Of a stretch of DNA of 48,615 nucleotides, positions 16,437 through 23,091 are shown piece after piece. The position numbers and the translations under genes were made by a program. Numbering within the stretch: position 1 is the first letter of the stretch; each line of letters starts with the position of its first letter. Under the pieces are notes generated by a model. The model saw only the letters and a program-made list of their open reading frames with translations, ran no database searches and was not told the DNA's origin. The stretch is from Patescibacteria group bacterium (lineage in GTDB: Bacteria; Patescibacteriota; Patescibacteriia; Patescibacteriales; WJLG01): NCBI GenBank assembly GCA_028707065.1, contig JAQTUZ010000009.1, forward strand, positions 1 to 48,615, written 5' to 3'.

Positions 16437-17618
16437 TTACCGCATCTTTTCGTAAGTCCAATCCAACACTTCTTCGGTTTCCGCGAAAGATAAGCATGAA
16501 TCCGTTACGGAGATTTCCGGATCCATTTCGGAAAAACGCTGTCCTTGATGTTTTTGCGCTCCCCCTTTCAAATATGATTCAAGCATCCCGCCAATAATCG
16601 CCGAATTTCCATCACAACGCTGTTGAACGACTGCTTTCCAGACATCGATCTGCCTTTTATGCTCCTTGAGGGAATTTCCATGGCTGGCGTCAACGACTAC
16701 TGCTGCCCGCAAACCTGCCTTCTTGTAGCACGCGATCGCCCGATCGATTTCTTCCGGATGATAATTGGTCCTGATCGCGCCGGAAAAGATATTCGCTGCC
16801 GCTTTGATTATCTGCTCGTCGACGTTTCCCTCGCGGAGTATTTTCTCCATCGCTTCGACTTCTCCGGCGCAATAATCGGATCTTTTGCCGCCGCGCAGGA
16901 TAAGGAACGTATCAAGATTGCCGGTCGCGTGAATTTCCGCCACCCGGCCGTTCAAAGCCGGACCCGGAAAGGCGCGCCCGCTTTTAGCGATGTATTTTAT
17001 CGCATTGACAGCCGAACCGATATCGCCGCTGGTGGCATTCTTGATGCCTACCGGCATTGACATTGCCGAAGCCATGCGCCGCAATGTCGTCGTTTCCGCG
17101 TTTCTGGCTCCCAGCCAGGCGGCCGAAAGCAAGTCGGAAAAATATTGTTCGCTGACCTGATCCAGCGCCTCCGCGGCGACCGGTAAGCCCAATTTTACTA
17201 TTTTCCACAGCAGATGCCGGCTCTTTTCCATGCTCATCGCCAAATTGCACGTACCGTCGCCCGTCCAGTCGTTAGCCGCCCCTTCCCAGCCGGTTTCAGT
17301 CCGCGGTTTTTCAAAGCAGAGACGGATGACCACGAAAATCTTGCTCTGGTATCTGTCAGCCAGCTTAAGCAAGCGTCCGGCATACTCCAATACCGCTGCT
17401 TCATTATGGACCGAGCAAGGTCCGACAATCGCCAAAAATCGCGGGTCGCGGCCATCAAGGATATTCTTGATGGTTTCCCGAAACCCCAAAATTTGCCGGT
17501 CCAAATCCGGATTCAGCGGATACTTTTTCCTTATTGCTCGCGGCGACGGCAGGATTTTCACTTCTTTTGTCCGCAAACCGTCCGTCGGGCTCCTGAAAAT
17601 CGAGACGAATCTGTTCAT
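16437..17618 (-). CDS. aroF: 3-deoxy-7-phosphoheptulonate (DAHP) synthase, class I (AroF/G/H type)
   Basis: 393 residues. Joins phosphoenolpyruvate and erythrose-4-phosphate in the first step of the shikimate route to Trp, Phe and Tyr. Visible: G-P-C-S-V-H with metal-ligand Cys68, F-E-K-P-R-T at 102-107, I-K-N-A-T-S-G, I-L-R-G-G-K, D-A-S-H-G-N (His ligand), G-G-M-L-E-S (Glu ligand) and S-V-T-D-S-C (Asp ligand), so all four metal ligands are kept. The N-terminal 60 residues correspond to the regulatory extension of the E. coli-type enzymes. The start at 17618 is fixed by GGGAGG 5 bp upstream. The 215-bp leader is an apparent attenuator. No other shikimate gene lies in the window; many Patescibacteria lack the pathway. 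Confidence 0.95.
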   Translation of the reverse strand: MNRFVSIFRSPTDGLRTKEVKILPSPRAIRKKYPLNPDLDRQILGFRETIKNILDGRDPRFLAIVGPCSVHNEAAVLEYAGRLLKLADRYQSKIFVVIRLCFEKPRTETGWEGAANDWTGDGTCNLAMSMEKSRHLLWKIVKLGLPVAAEALDQVSEQYFSDLLSAAWLGARNAETTTLRRMASAMSMPVGIKNATSGDIGSAVNAIKYIAKSGRAFPGPALNGRVAEIHATGNLDTFLILRGGKRSDYCAGEVEAMEKILREGNVDEQIIKAAANIFSGAIRTNYHPEEIDRAIACYKKAGLRAAVVVDASHGNSLKEHKRQIDVWKAVVQQRCDGNSAIIGGMLESYLKGGAQKHQGQRFSEMDPEISVTDSCLSFAETEEVLDWTYEKMR

Positions 17619-17682
17619 TAGTCCTCCCATAGTTGGAAAATAATGAGTAAACTTCAGTTTAACAATTTTTTTGTCAAAGAGC

Positions 17683-17818
17683 AAAAACAAACCGGCCTTC
17701 GCTTGAGGCGAAAGCCGGTTATTATATCAATTTACTGATTACTTCTTACTGATGATTGACACAATTAAAACCCAGCTTCGCCGTCGAGGTAAAGTAAAAG
17801 CTCCAGCTGGTTTTAATT
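17683..17818 (-). promoter_or_regulatory. Attenuator: four pairing segments upstream of DAHP synthase
   Basis: In RNA order: segment 1 at 17818-17805 pairs with segment 2 at 17778-17763 (AATTAAAACC core, 14 bp). Segment 2 (AAGCTGGGTT) can instead pair with the first part of segment 3 (AACCGGCTT at 17720-17712) with one bulge. Segment 3 (17720-17708) pairs with segment 4 (17702-17690) in a 13-bp stem with loop CTCAA, followed by TGTTTTT at 17689-17683: an intrinsic terminator before the structural gene. Segment 1 overlaps the aromatic codons of the leader peptide. This is the layout of a ribosome-stalling attenuator. Confidence 0.85.
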
Positions 17819-17832
17819 ATTAATTTTTCCAT
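17746..17832 (-). CDS. Leader peptide of the DAHP synthase attenuator (28 residues)
   Basis: ATG at 17832, TAA at 17748-17746. Residues 10-14 are Trp-Ser-Phe-Tyr-Phe (TGG AGC TTT TAC TTT at 17805-17791), all three products of the pathway in five codons; one more Phe follows at residue 22. The ATG coincides with the expected RNA start (about 7 bp past the -10), so translation would be leaderless. The stop lies between segments 2 and 3, so a non-stalled ribosome would cover or pass segment 2 and allow the terminator. Seen directly in sequence; function inferred from known trp/phe leaders. Confidence 0.8.
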   Translation of the reverse strand: MEKLIIKTSWSFYFTSTAKLGFNCVNHQ

Positions 17833-17838
17833 ATTATT

Positions 17839-17867
17839 ATATTATCTTATAACTAAAAAATTGTCAA
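17839..17867 (-). promoter_or_regulatory. Promoter of the DAHP synthase leader
   Basis: TTGACA at 17867-17862, 17-bp spacer, TAATAT at 17844-17839: a near-consensus sigma-70 promoter reading into the leader peptide. Confidence 0.85.
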
Positions 17868-17893
17868 TTACCCCTTATAATTTTCCCAAATTT

Positions 17894-17921
17894 AAAGCCC
17901 TACGATAAATTGTAGGGCTGT
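17894..17921 (-). terminator. Terminator of the short unit at 17.9-18.2 kb
   Basis: AGCCCTAC / GTAGGGCT with an 8-base loop, then TTTAAATTT in the minus direction. Confidence 0.8.
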
Positions 17922-18124
17922 GTTGTGTGCCAGGATAAATTTCTCCGGGGTCTCTTTAGGGCACGTAGACATGCCGGAGGGTGAACGATTTCTTCTTCGT
18001 CCCAGAATTCTTCTCGAACAACTGGGTCGAAGTCGCTTTTAGAAACCTTCCTAAGAACAACCAATGTCAGCGGCAGGGTGGAGCAAGAGATGCTCCTACA
18101 AGATGGTGTTTTCTGTCCAACCAT
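17900..18124 (-). CDS. Candidate small protein (74 residues), or part of an RNA gene
   Basis: Lies inside a self-contained unit with a promoter at 18265-18237 and a terminator at 17894-17921. The last 55 residues look protein-like (D-F-D-P-V-V-R-E-E-F-W-D-E-E-E, then a basic Pro/Arg stretch), but no ribosome site precedes the ATG. A second frame, 18213-18067, starts at a GTG with AGAAGGA 4 bp before it and codes for 48 residues with two Cys, overlapping this one out of frame. Options: two small genes, one frameshifted gene, or a noncoding RNA of about 330 nt. No family recognised. Confidence 0.35.
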   Translation of the reverse strand: MVGQKTPSCRSISCSTLPLTLVVLRKVSKSDFDPVVREEFWDEEEIVHPPACLRALKRPRRNLSWHTTQPYNLS

Positions 18125-18236
18125 TGGTTACCGAACAGGCAACCCATCTTATAATCATTAGATCGGTACTTCTTGCTGGTCCTCATTAGAGCTCGATTTG
18201 AGGGGCAATCCACCGTTCCTTCTTAATGATATTATC

Positions 18237-18265
18237 ATAGTAGCACGGATACAAAAAAATGTCAA
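18237..18265 (-). promoter_or_regulatory. Promoter of the short unit
   Basis: TTGACA at 18265-18260, 17-bp spacer, TACTAT at 18242-18237. Confidence 0.75.
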
Positions 18266-18401
18266 TGCCTTAAAACTAAAATGGTCGATACTTTAATATT
18301 TATTATTTAAAATTAGCTAAAAATATTAATAATTTCCCAAGCTTTGTACCATTTATATTAAGGAATTACCCTCCCCAAACCCCTCGCGCTTGCCCGCCTC
18401 G

Positions 18402-18425
18402 GGCGGGTTCGAATCCTTCCCGGAC
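18402..18425 (+). other. tRNA T-arm-like fragment, inverted relative to tRNA-Tyr
   Basis: GGGTTCGAATCCTTCCCGGA matches a T-arm plus acceptor strand. CGAATCCTTCCCGG is shared with the 3' end of the tRNA-Tyr gene 110 bp away on the other strand. No other tRNA parts are present, so it is a fragment. Confidence 0.5.
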
Positions 18426-18430
18426 AAAAC

Positions 18431-18449
18431 AAAAAAGCCCGAAAGGGCT
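18431..18449 (-). terminator. Terminator after tRNA-Tyr
   Basis: AGCCC-GAAA-GGGCT with an A run on the left, giving a T run in the minus direction; also T-rich on the right. Confidence 0.75.
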
Positions 18450-18463
18450 ATTTTATTTTTCCC

Positions 18464-18524
18464 GCCTTCGCTCGTCTTGGTGGGCATTGCCCACCGAAGC
18501 CGAGCTACGGCGAGGCGAAGGTGG
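18464..18524. repeat. Palindromic element overlapping the 3' end of tRNA-Tyr
   Basis: CCCGCCTTCGCTCG and CGAGGCGAAGGTGGG arms around GTGGGCATTGCCCAC; GAGCTACGGCGAGG resembles the GTAGCTTTGGCGGAG core of the element found in rplD, rplW and the ybaK-like gene. It starts directly at the tRNA end. Confidence 0.5.
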
Positions 18525-18605
18525 GCCGGGAAGGATTCGGACCTTCGAAGGCGTAAAGCCAGCAGATTTACAGTCTGCCCCAGTTGACCGCTTTGGTACC
18601 GACCC
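18522..18605 (-). tRNA. tRNA-Tyr (GTA)
   Basis: 84 nt class II tRNA. Acceptor GGGTCGG pairs with CCGGCCC (one G-T pair). Anticodon GTA at 18571-18569 in the arm CAGACTGTAAATCTG. A long variable arm follows, then T-arm with GGTCCGAATCC. The encoded tail is ACCT, so CCA is completed after transcription. Confidence 0.95.
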
Positions 18606-18607
18606 AG

Positions 18608-19045
18608 GTATTAACAATTAACTATTAACATTTTACAATTAACTAATTAAGATAGCAATGATTTTTTAAAACCTCCAAGTTGTCTTGATATTGATTCGCA
18701 TCTGTTTATCATTATTTGAAAAATTTCACTGTTTATCAAATTTGTTTTAAACATCGCATCAAGACAAGCAGCCACTTCATTCGCCGAACCCAATGATTTT
18801 TCCAAATATCTCGCGAATTCCTTATCTGACTTTACCGCGGATCCTTCGGCAATATTTAAAATAATTGAGAGACCGGCTCTCCTTGCCTGATCCTTAATAA
18901 CAGAATCGCTCAATCGATCAAGGATGCTCAATAGAGAAATATAAAATTTTACAGCATCTTTATAGACAGAAAAATCAAAAAATCGATAAGTTCTCATAAC
19001 CCTCCTTAATGAGTTAATTGTTAACTGTTAAAGGTTAACTGTCAT
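18608..19045. repeat. Inverted word-repeat arms (GTTAACT words) flanking the four-helix-bundle gene
   Basis: Left arm 18608-18650 (TTAACAATTAAC, TATTAAC, ACAATTAACT, AATTAA) and right arm 19008-19045 (GAGTTAATT, GTTAACT, GTTAAAG, GTTAACT) are roughly reverse complements. The gene at 18647-18997 occupies the loop, and its stop lies in the left arm. Confidence 0.7.
18647..18997 (-). CDS. Four-helix-bundle protein, 23S rRNA intervening-sequence (S23/IVP) family
   Basis: 116 residues, the family's usual size. R-F-F-D-F-S-V-Y-K-D-A-V-K-F-Y at the start, and the core A-G-L-S-I-I-L-N-I-A-E-G-S-A with F-A-R-Y-L-E-K-S-L-G-S-A-N-E-V identify it. The family was first found in intervening sequences of bacterial 23S rRNA genes; related bundle proteins act as accessory factors of retroelements. 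Its function is not established. Here it sits between two tRNA genes and between inverted arms, like an IVS cassette. It has a strong Shine-Dalgarno (AAGGAGGG, 2 bp spacer to the ATG), unusual for this genome. Confidence 0.88.
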   Translation of the reverse strand: MRTYRFFDFSVYKDAVKFYISLLSILDRLSDSVIKDQARRAGLSIILNIAEGSAVKSDKEFARYLEKSLGSANEVAACLDAMFKTNLINSEIFQIMINRCESISRQLGGFKKSLLS

Positions 19046-19051
19046 TACCTG

Positions 19052-19124
19052 AGCCGTTGTCGGGAATCGGACCCGAGACCCCCTCCTTACCATGGAGGTG
19101 CTCTACCAGCTGAGCTACAACGGC
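19052..19124 (-). tRNA. tRNA-Thr (GGT)
   Basis: 73 nt. Acceptor GCCGTTG/CAACGGC, D-arm AGCTCAGCTGGTAGAGC, anticodon arm CCTCC-ATGGTAA-GGAGG with GGT as anticodon, T-arm CGGGTCCGATTCCCG. CCA is not encoded. Confidence 0.95.
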
Positions 19125-19247
19125 CTTCTCAATTTTCGAAGTACGATTTTCTATTTTCGTTTTTTTCCAAGCCTCTTACTAAAAATGCCGCCGAAAAGCG
19201 GCCAAAAATCTATTGATTTTTACTATACGTCCTCATTAACAAAAAGG

Positions 19248-19787
19248 TTAGAAATCGAACTCTCCCTTCACTCTGTCTTTCTCATTTCTTTCAACTGTAT
19301 CCTGATATCTTTTTATTGCTATTTCAGCGGTTGTAACCCATCCGCTTTGACTTGCGATATGGCTAAATCCGTATTTCTCCATTTCATTAGCCGCAAGTTG
19401 TAACATTTTTAATTCATTAGTAATATTAGGGTTTTTTTGCAGAGTGCCGATCTTACTAAAATCCGGCTTAAAAGAAGCTATATTACCATCACTGTCGAAA
19501 AAATAAAACTTATTATTGTTTTCCCAAAAATGCCCTTTAGCATTCTCTAGGCTTTTAGATTCTCCTTTATTAAGGGTATCTTTGGGGCAGGCAATCTCTT
19601 TGTGCAGTCTTATCCAGGCCGCGACATTAGGGACCCATTCGCCTTCGTGTTCTTTTTCTAAATTTTCCGCCTGTTCAGGAGTAACGCCTGTAATGGCATA
19701 ATCAGCTCCGCCTTTGATTAATTCCGCCGCCGCCTCTCTTCTGGTTTTATCCAAATCTTCACCTAACATGTTAGGTTCTTTTTCCAT
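19248..19787 (-). CDS. Hypothetical soluble protein
   Basis: 179 residues; an alternative ATG seven codons in (M-L-G-E-D) is possible. Charged, mostly helical, no signal peptide, no membrane segment, one Cys. Contains W-V-P-N-V-A-A-W-I-R-L-H-K-E-I and a small beta part, F-Y-F-F-D-S-D-G-N-I-A-S-F. No family recognised. It stands alone between tRNA-Thr and the TPR gene, with no obvious operon partner. Confidence 0.65.
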   Translation of the reverse strand: MEKEPNMLGEDLDKTRREAAAELIKGGADYAITGVTPEQAENLEKEHEGEWVPNVAAWIRLHKEIACPKDTLNKGESKSLENAKGHFWENNNKFYFFDSDGNIASFKPDFSKIGTLQKNPNITNELKMLQLAANEMEKYGFSHIASQSGWVTTAEIAIKRYQDTVERNEKDRVKGEFDF

Positions 19788-19859
19788 AAATTTATTAACT
19801 TTTCTGCCAAACGGGAATTAATCCTGATTTAGCGAAAGTTATTTAATTGATGTCATTAA

Positions 19860-20648
19860 TCACTCCAGTTGATCGATTTGTCCCTTAAATTCCGCTAATT
19901 TGCCGTTTTCCGGATTAACTGCGGTTAATTTATCAAAGGCGTCCAGAGCGGCGATTTTATCTCTATTCATTATACTTATTTCCAAAAGCGAGTCAAGATA
20001 ACGCGGGTTGTTCGGCGCTAATTTGGCCGCCATTTTGATGGTCTCCAAGGAACTCGCTGCTTCGCCCGTATCGCGATAAATGGCCGCCAGGTCATAATAA
20101 ATTTCCGCTTGCTGGTCCGACTCTTCGTTGCCCAAAAGTTTCAAAACATGGACAAAAGCCTGTTTCCCTTCTTCGTATTTTTTATTGGCCGCGTAAAGAT
20201 TGCCCAAGACGATGAAAGCTTCCGCGGACCTGGGTTCCAATTCGATTATCTTGATCAAATTAGCCTCTTTATCGGCAAAATTTTCCCGGTCATCCAGAGC
20301 GGAATTTTTGGCGAGCAGCCCATCGATCATCGTCTGTTTGTCTTCGGGAGGAAGAGCGGACGGACGGCTGTAATTCTTTTTGGCCTCCTGCAATTTACGC
20401 TGGATGAATTTGAATAGCGCGCCGATCCCGCCGCCGAGAAAGCTAAAAAACTTACCCAGACGAACCTTCCATTTGGCCATGCTTTTTTGCATCCGGCCGG
20501 TAATAATCTGCTCTTTGAAACGCGCTTCCTTTTCCGCCGGCATATTTTCCACGTCAATATTGGCCAGGGCCGGAAATTTCCGCACGATGACGACAATAAT
20601 AATGAAGAGACTGAGGCAAATTAGAATTAGAGGGATGATATTATACAT
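19860..20648 (-). CDS. Membrane-anchored TPR protein
   Basis: 262 residues from the ATG at 20648; the 38 residues upstream in the open frame only translate a repeat arm. One N-terminal transmembrane helix at residues 4-24. A basic linker (M-A-K-W-K-V-R-L-G-K) is followed by three to four TPR-like helix pairs from about 120 to the end (E-A-F-I-V-L-G-N-L-Y-A-A-N-K-K-Y-E-E-G; A-E-I-Y-Y-D-L-A-A-I-Y-R-D-T-G). TPR domains bind protein partners; the partner here is unknown. Next upstream gene is tpiA (120 bp away). Confidence 0.8.
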   Translation of the reverse strand: MYNIIPLILICLSLFIIIVVIVRKFPALANIDVENMPAEKEARFKEQIITGRMQKSMAKWKVRLGKFFSFLGGGIGALFKFIQRKLQEAKKNYSRPSALPPEDKQTMIDGLLAKNSALDDRENFADKEANLIKIIELEPRSAEAFIVLGNLYAANKKYEEGKQAFVHVLKLLGNEESDQQAEIYYDLAAIYRDTGEAASSLETIKMAAKLAPNNPRYLDSLLEISIMNRDKIAALDAFDKLTAVNPENGKLAEFKGQIDQLE

Positions 20649-20651
20649 GAA

Positions 20652-20727
20652 ATCATAGAGCATGGAACATAGAGCATGGAACAGGCATTTAAAATTTGTT
20701 CTTTGCTCTTTGTTCTTTGCTCTGCAG
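20652..20727. repeat. Word-repeat hairpin (AGAGCAT/GGAACAT family)
   Basis: Left arm 20652-20684 of AGAGCAT and GGAACAT words, right arm 20695-20727 of TTTGTTC and TTTGCTC words, complementary with mismatches. Lies directly before the TPR gene start. Confidence 0.85.
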
Positions 20728-20770
20728 GTAAAAATTCCATCTATTAAATTACTGGATAACAATTTTCAAC

Positions 20771-21553
20771 CTAAATCCCCCGGCAAATCTTGTAAAATTC
20801 TTCCGCATCCAAACTGGCGCCGCCCACCAAAAGTCCGTCCATATTTTCCAAATTACTGAATGATTTGACATTCTTGCCGGTAACACTGCCGCCATAGACG
20901 ATCTGGAAACCTTTTTCCACCGCCTGCATCCCGAACATATCATCCAGGGCCAAACGGATGATCTTGTGGGCATAGGTGGCCTCGGAAGGCTCAATGGCCG
21001 TGCCTGAACCGATCGCCCAAACCGGTTCATAAGCGACAATGATCCGCTGGCTGGCCGAAATATCGATCCCGCCCAAAGCCTGCTGCAATTGATTCAAGAG
21101 CACGAAATCGCGCCGGTCGGTTTTGCGGTCTTCGTTTTCTTCGCCGATGCAAACCACCGGCACCAGCTTTTCGGTATTCAAAACCTCGCGGACCTTCTGG
21201 TGGATCATCGCGTAATTTTCCAAGAGATATTTTCTCCGCTCCGAATGGCCGATGACCACGTATTGGCAGCCGGTCTCGATCAGCATCTGCGGCGAAACCT
21301 CGCCGGTATAGGAGCCGCGATCTTCCCAAAAAACGTTTTGCGCGCCCAATTTCAAATTGCTTTTCTTGATCACTTTGTCCACTTCGGTCAAGGCTACTAA
21401 AGTCGGGCAGACCACTACTTCTTTACCATCCTCCTTGAAATCTTGAAATTTTTCCACCATTTCTTTGGCCAGCGCCACGCTCTCCGCCAAGCCCTTTTTC
21501 ATTTTCCAGTTGCCAATAATTATTTTACCGGCCTTTTTTTCCTGTTTAGACAT
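20771..21553 (-). CDS. tpiA: Triosephosphate isomerase
   Basis: 260 residues, normal length. Interconverts dihydroxyacetone phosphate and glyceraldehyde-3-phosphate in glycolysis. Catalytic Lys in G-N-W-K-M near residue 17, His in V-I-G-H-S-E-R-R near 103, Glu in A-Y-E-P-V-W-A-I-G-S-G near 180, and the phosphate-binding I-V-Y-G-G-S-V and L-V-G-G-A-S-L loops are all present. Complete and probably active. Flanked on both sides by different word-repeat hairpins. Confidence 0.97.
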   Translation of the reverse strand: MSKQEKKAGKIIIGNWKMKKGLAESVALAKEMVEKFQDFKEDGKEVVVCPTLVALTEVDKVIKKSNLKLGAQNVFWEDRGSYTGEVSPQMLIETGCQYVVIGHSERRKYLLENYAMIHQKVREVLNTEKLVPVVCIGEENEDRKTDRRDFVLLNQLQQALGGIDISASQRIIVAYEPVWAIGSGTAIEPSEATYAHKIIRLALDDMFGMQAVEKGFQIVYGGSVTGKNVKSFSNLENMDGLLVGGASLDAEEFYKICRGI

Positions 21554-21561
21554 AAATAAAT

Positions 21562-21627
21562 GAAATTAGAAATTAGAAATTAGAAATTGCCAAGGCGTCA
21601 AATTTCCAATTTCAAATTTCAAATTTC
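21562..21627. repeat. Word-repeat hairpin (GAAATTA family)
   Basis: Left arm 21562-21589 is four 7-bp words GAAATTA; right arm 21599-21627 is AATTTCC/AATTTCA words. Precedes the tpiA start. Confidence 0.85.
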
Positions 21628-21682
21628 TGGTTAAGCCTCTTTGATATTATATAATAAAATTATCCTAAAGTCTAATGATCAT

Positions 21683-22678
21683 TTATTGCCAACTATAATT
21701 ATCATACGCCCATTTCACCAATTTTTTAGTTTCCGCGAAACGATCTTCATCGGAATTAGTCCCCATCACCACGGAAATTATTTTATGGCCGGCTTGATCG
21801 GCGAATTCTCCCACAAAACAATAACCGGCGTCTTCAGTATGGCCGGTCTTGCCGCCGATGATATTGATGCCATCAATCGGAAAAACCGAAAGCAGCGCGT
21901 CGGTTGATTGCACTTTGACGTCTCGCCCGCCCGCGGTGGAAAATTCGTAAGTAGCTTCGATAGTGGTATCGCGGATCATCTGTTTAGCCAAACATCTCTT
22001 GGCCAAAATCAAAACTTCCTTAGCCGTGGAAACATTGCCATTGCTCAAGCCGGAAATATCTTCAAATTTAGTGTTAGTCAGGCCAAAATCATGCGCCTGC
22101 CGGTTCATTTTGTCCACGAATTCCGGTTCGCTAAAACCGGCCGACTTGACCATGGCTACGGCCGCCGTATTATCCGAACCGACTAAAGTCAAATAAAAAA
22201 GATCTTTGACCTTGACCTGGTCGCCGGGGTAAATATAGCTTCTGCCGCCAACGCGCACATCTTCTTTCTGTAATTCATAAATTTTCTCCCAATCCGGATT
22301 AGTCTCCAAAAAAACTAAAGCAGTCATTAATTTAGTAATGCTGGCGATCGGCCTAATGACGCTCGACTGGTCATCCCATAAAACCGTATTACTGTCTCGG
22401 TCAATAGCAATGCTGGAAGAAGCGTTAATTTCGAGGTCAATGCTATCAACAACCTTCTTGGGTGTAATAATTTTAACCTGATTCGGCGGCAAATTATTCT
22501 CCGGAAAAAAAGAAACATAAGTCTGTTCGGGGAGAGACGATATTTGCTCCATCGCGCCCAAAACAGCGCCAAAGCGGGGAAAATCTGAAACACCCGCCAG
22601 GCGGTTATCGCCGATGGCGGGAAAGATATTGGCTAACAATGAAGTCACGATAAAACCGATGGCGGCCGGAATTGTCAT
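21683..22678 (-). CDS. dacA: D-alanyl-D-alanine carboxypeptidase-like serine hydrolase (peptidase S11)
   Basis: 331 residues. N-terminal signal or anchor at residues 1-20. The three penicillin-binding motifs are present: S-I-T-K (S-x-x-K), S-D-N, and K-T-G in G-G-K-T-G-H-T. S11 enzymes trim the terminal D-Ala of peptidoglycan stem peptides outside the membrane. The start overlaps the stop of the upstream 132-residue gene by 4 bp (ATGA type), so the two are translationally coupled. Closest family name is DacA/PBP5 without a clear C-terminal membrane anchor. Confidence 0.9.
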   Translation of the reverse strand: MTIPAAIGFIVTSLLANIFPAIGDNRLAGVSDFPRFGAVLGAMEQISSLPEQTYVSFFPENNLPPNQVKIITPKKVVDSIDLEINASSSIAIDRDSNTVLWDDQSSVIRPIASITKLMTALVFLETNPDWEKIYELQKEDVRVGGRSYIYPGDQVKVKDLFYLTLVGSDNTAAVAMVKSAGFSEPEFVDKMNRQAHDFGLTNTKFEDISGLSNGNVSTAKEVLILAKRCLAKQMIRDTTIEATYEFSTAGGRDVKVQSTDALLSVFPIDGINIIGGKTGHTEDAGYCFVGEFADQAGHKIISVVMGTNSDEDRFAETKKLVKWAYDNYSWQ

Positions 22679-23073
22679 AATCGAGTTAAGGTTATGGGTT
22701 TAATTTTTTTAATTTCATCTTTCCAAAGTTCGTCTCTATAATATTCTCCAATTTTAACAGGATCGGCTTTTTCCAAATATTGATTATTTCGCCGCCGAAA
22801 AAAGACTGAGCCGGCTTTGTTGAGGAAAAAATTCACCAACATCAAGTCGGTTGGCGGCGGCGTCATTGTGCCATAAAATCTTTCATAGGCTTTTTTAGTT
22901 CGTTCGCCAGTCATCTCGGCGATTTGCAATATATTAAACTGCTCATCGCTCATATGCTTAGGCGCGGTTTTCCAGTTTTTCCATTCCTCATAGTCGTTTC
23001 CCCAAATCGATTCCAAATCATCCGCTGACTCATGTTCGGCAACGGCGCTTTCGGCCTCATGCTCAATAGGCAT
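22675..23073 (-). CDS. Hypothetical protein in the scpA-scpB-dacA operon
   Basis: 132 residues. Acidic N-terminus, then helices with many aromatic residues (W-G-N-D-Y-E-E-W-K-N-W; V-F-F-R-R-R-N-N-Q-Y). No signal peptide, Cys or family signature seen. It lies 18 bp after scpB and overlaps dacA by 4 bp, so it is expressed with a chromosome-segregation pair and a wall enzyme. The role is unknown. Confidence 0.7.
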   Translation of the reverse strand: MPIEHEAESAVAEHESADDLESIWGNDYEEWKNWKTAPKHMSDEQFNILQIAEMTGERTKKAYERFYGTMTPPPTDLMLVNFFLNKAGSVFFRRRNNQYLEKADPVKIGEYYRDELWKDEIKKIKPITLTRL

Positions 23074-23091
23074 AAATTTTAGATTAATTAT

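Noticed and set aside
17894-18265. Second T-box or tRNA-like RNA
   Set aside because: No T-box sequence, no acceptor or T-arm-like ends in this unit.
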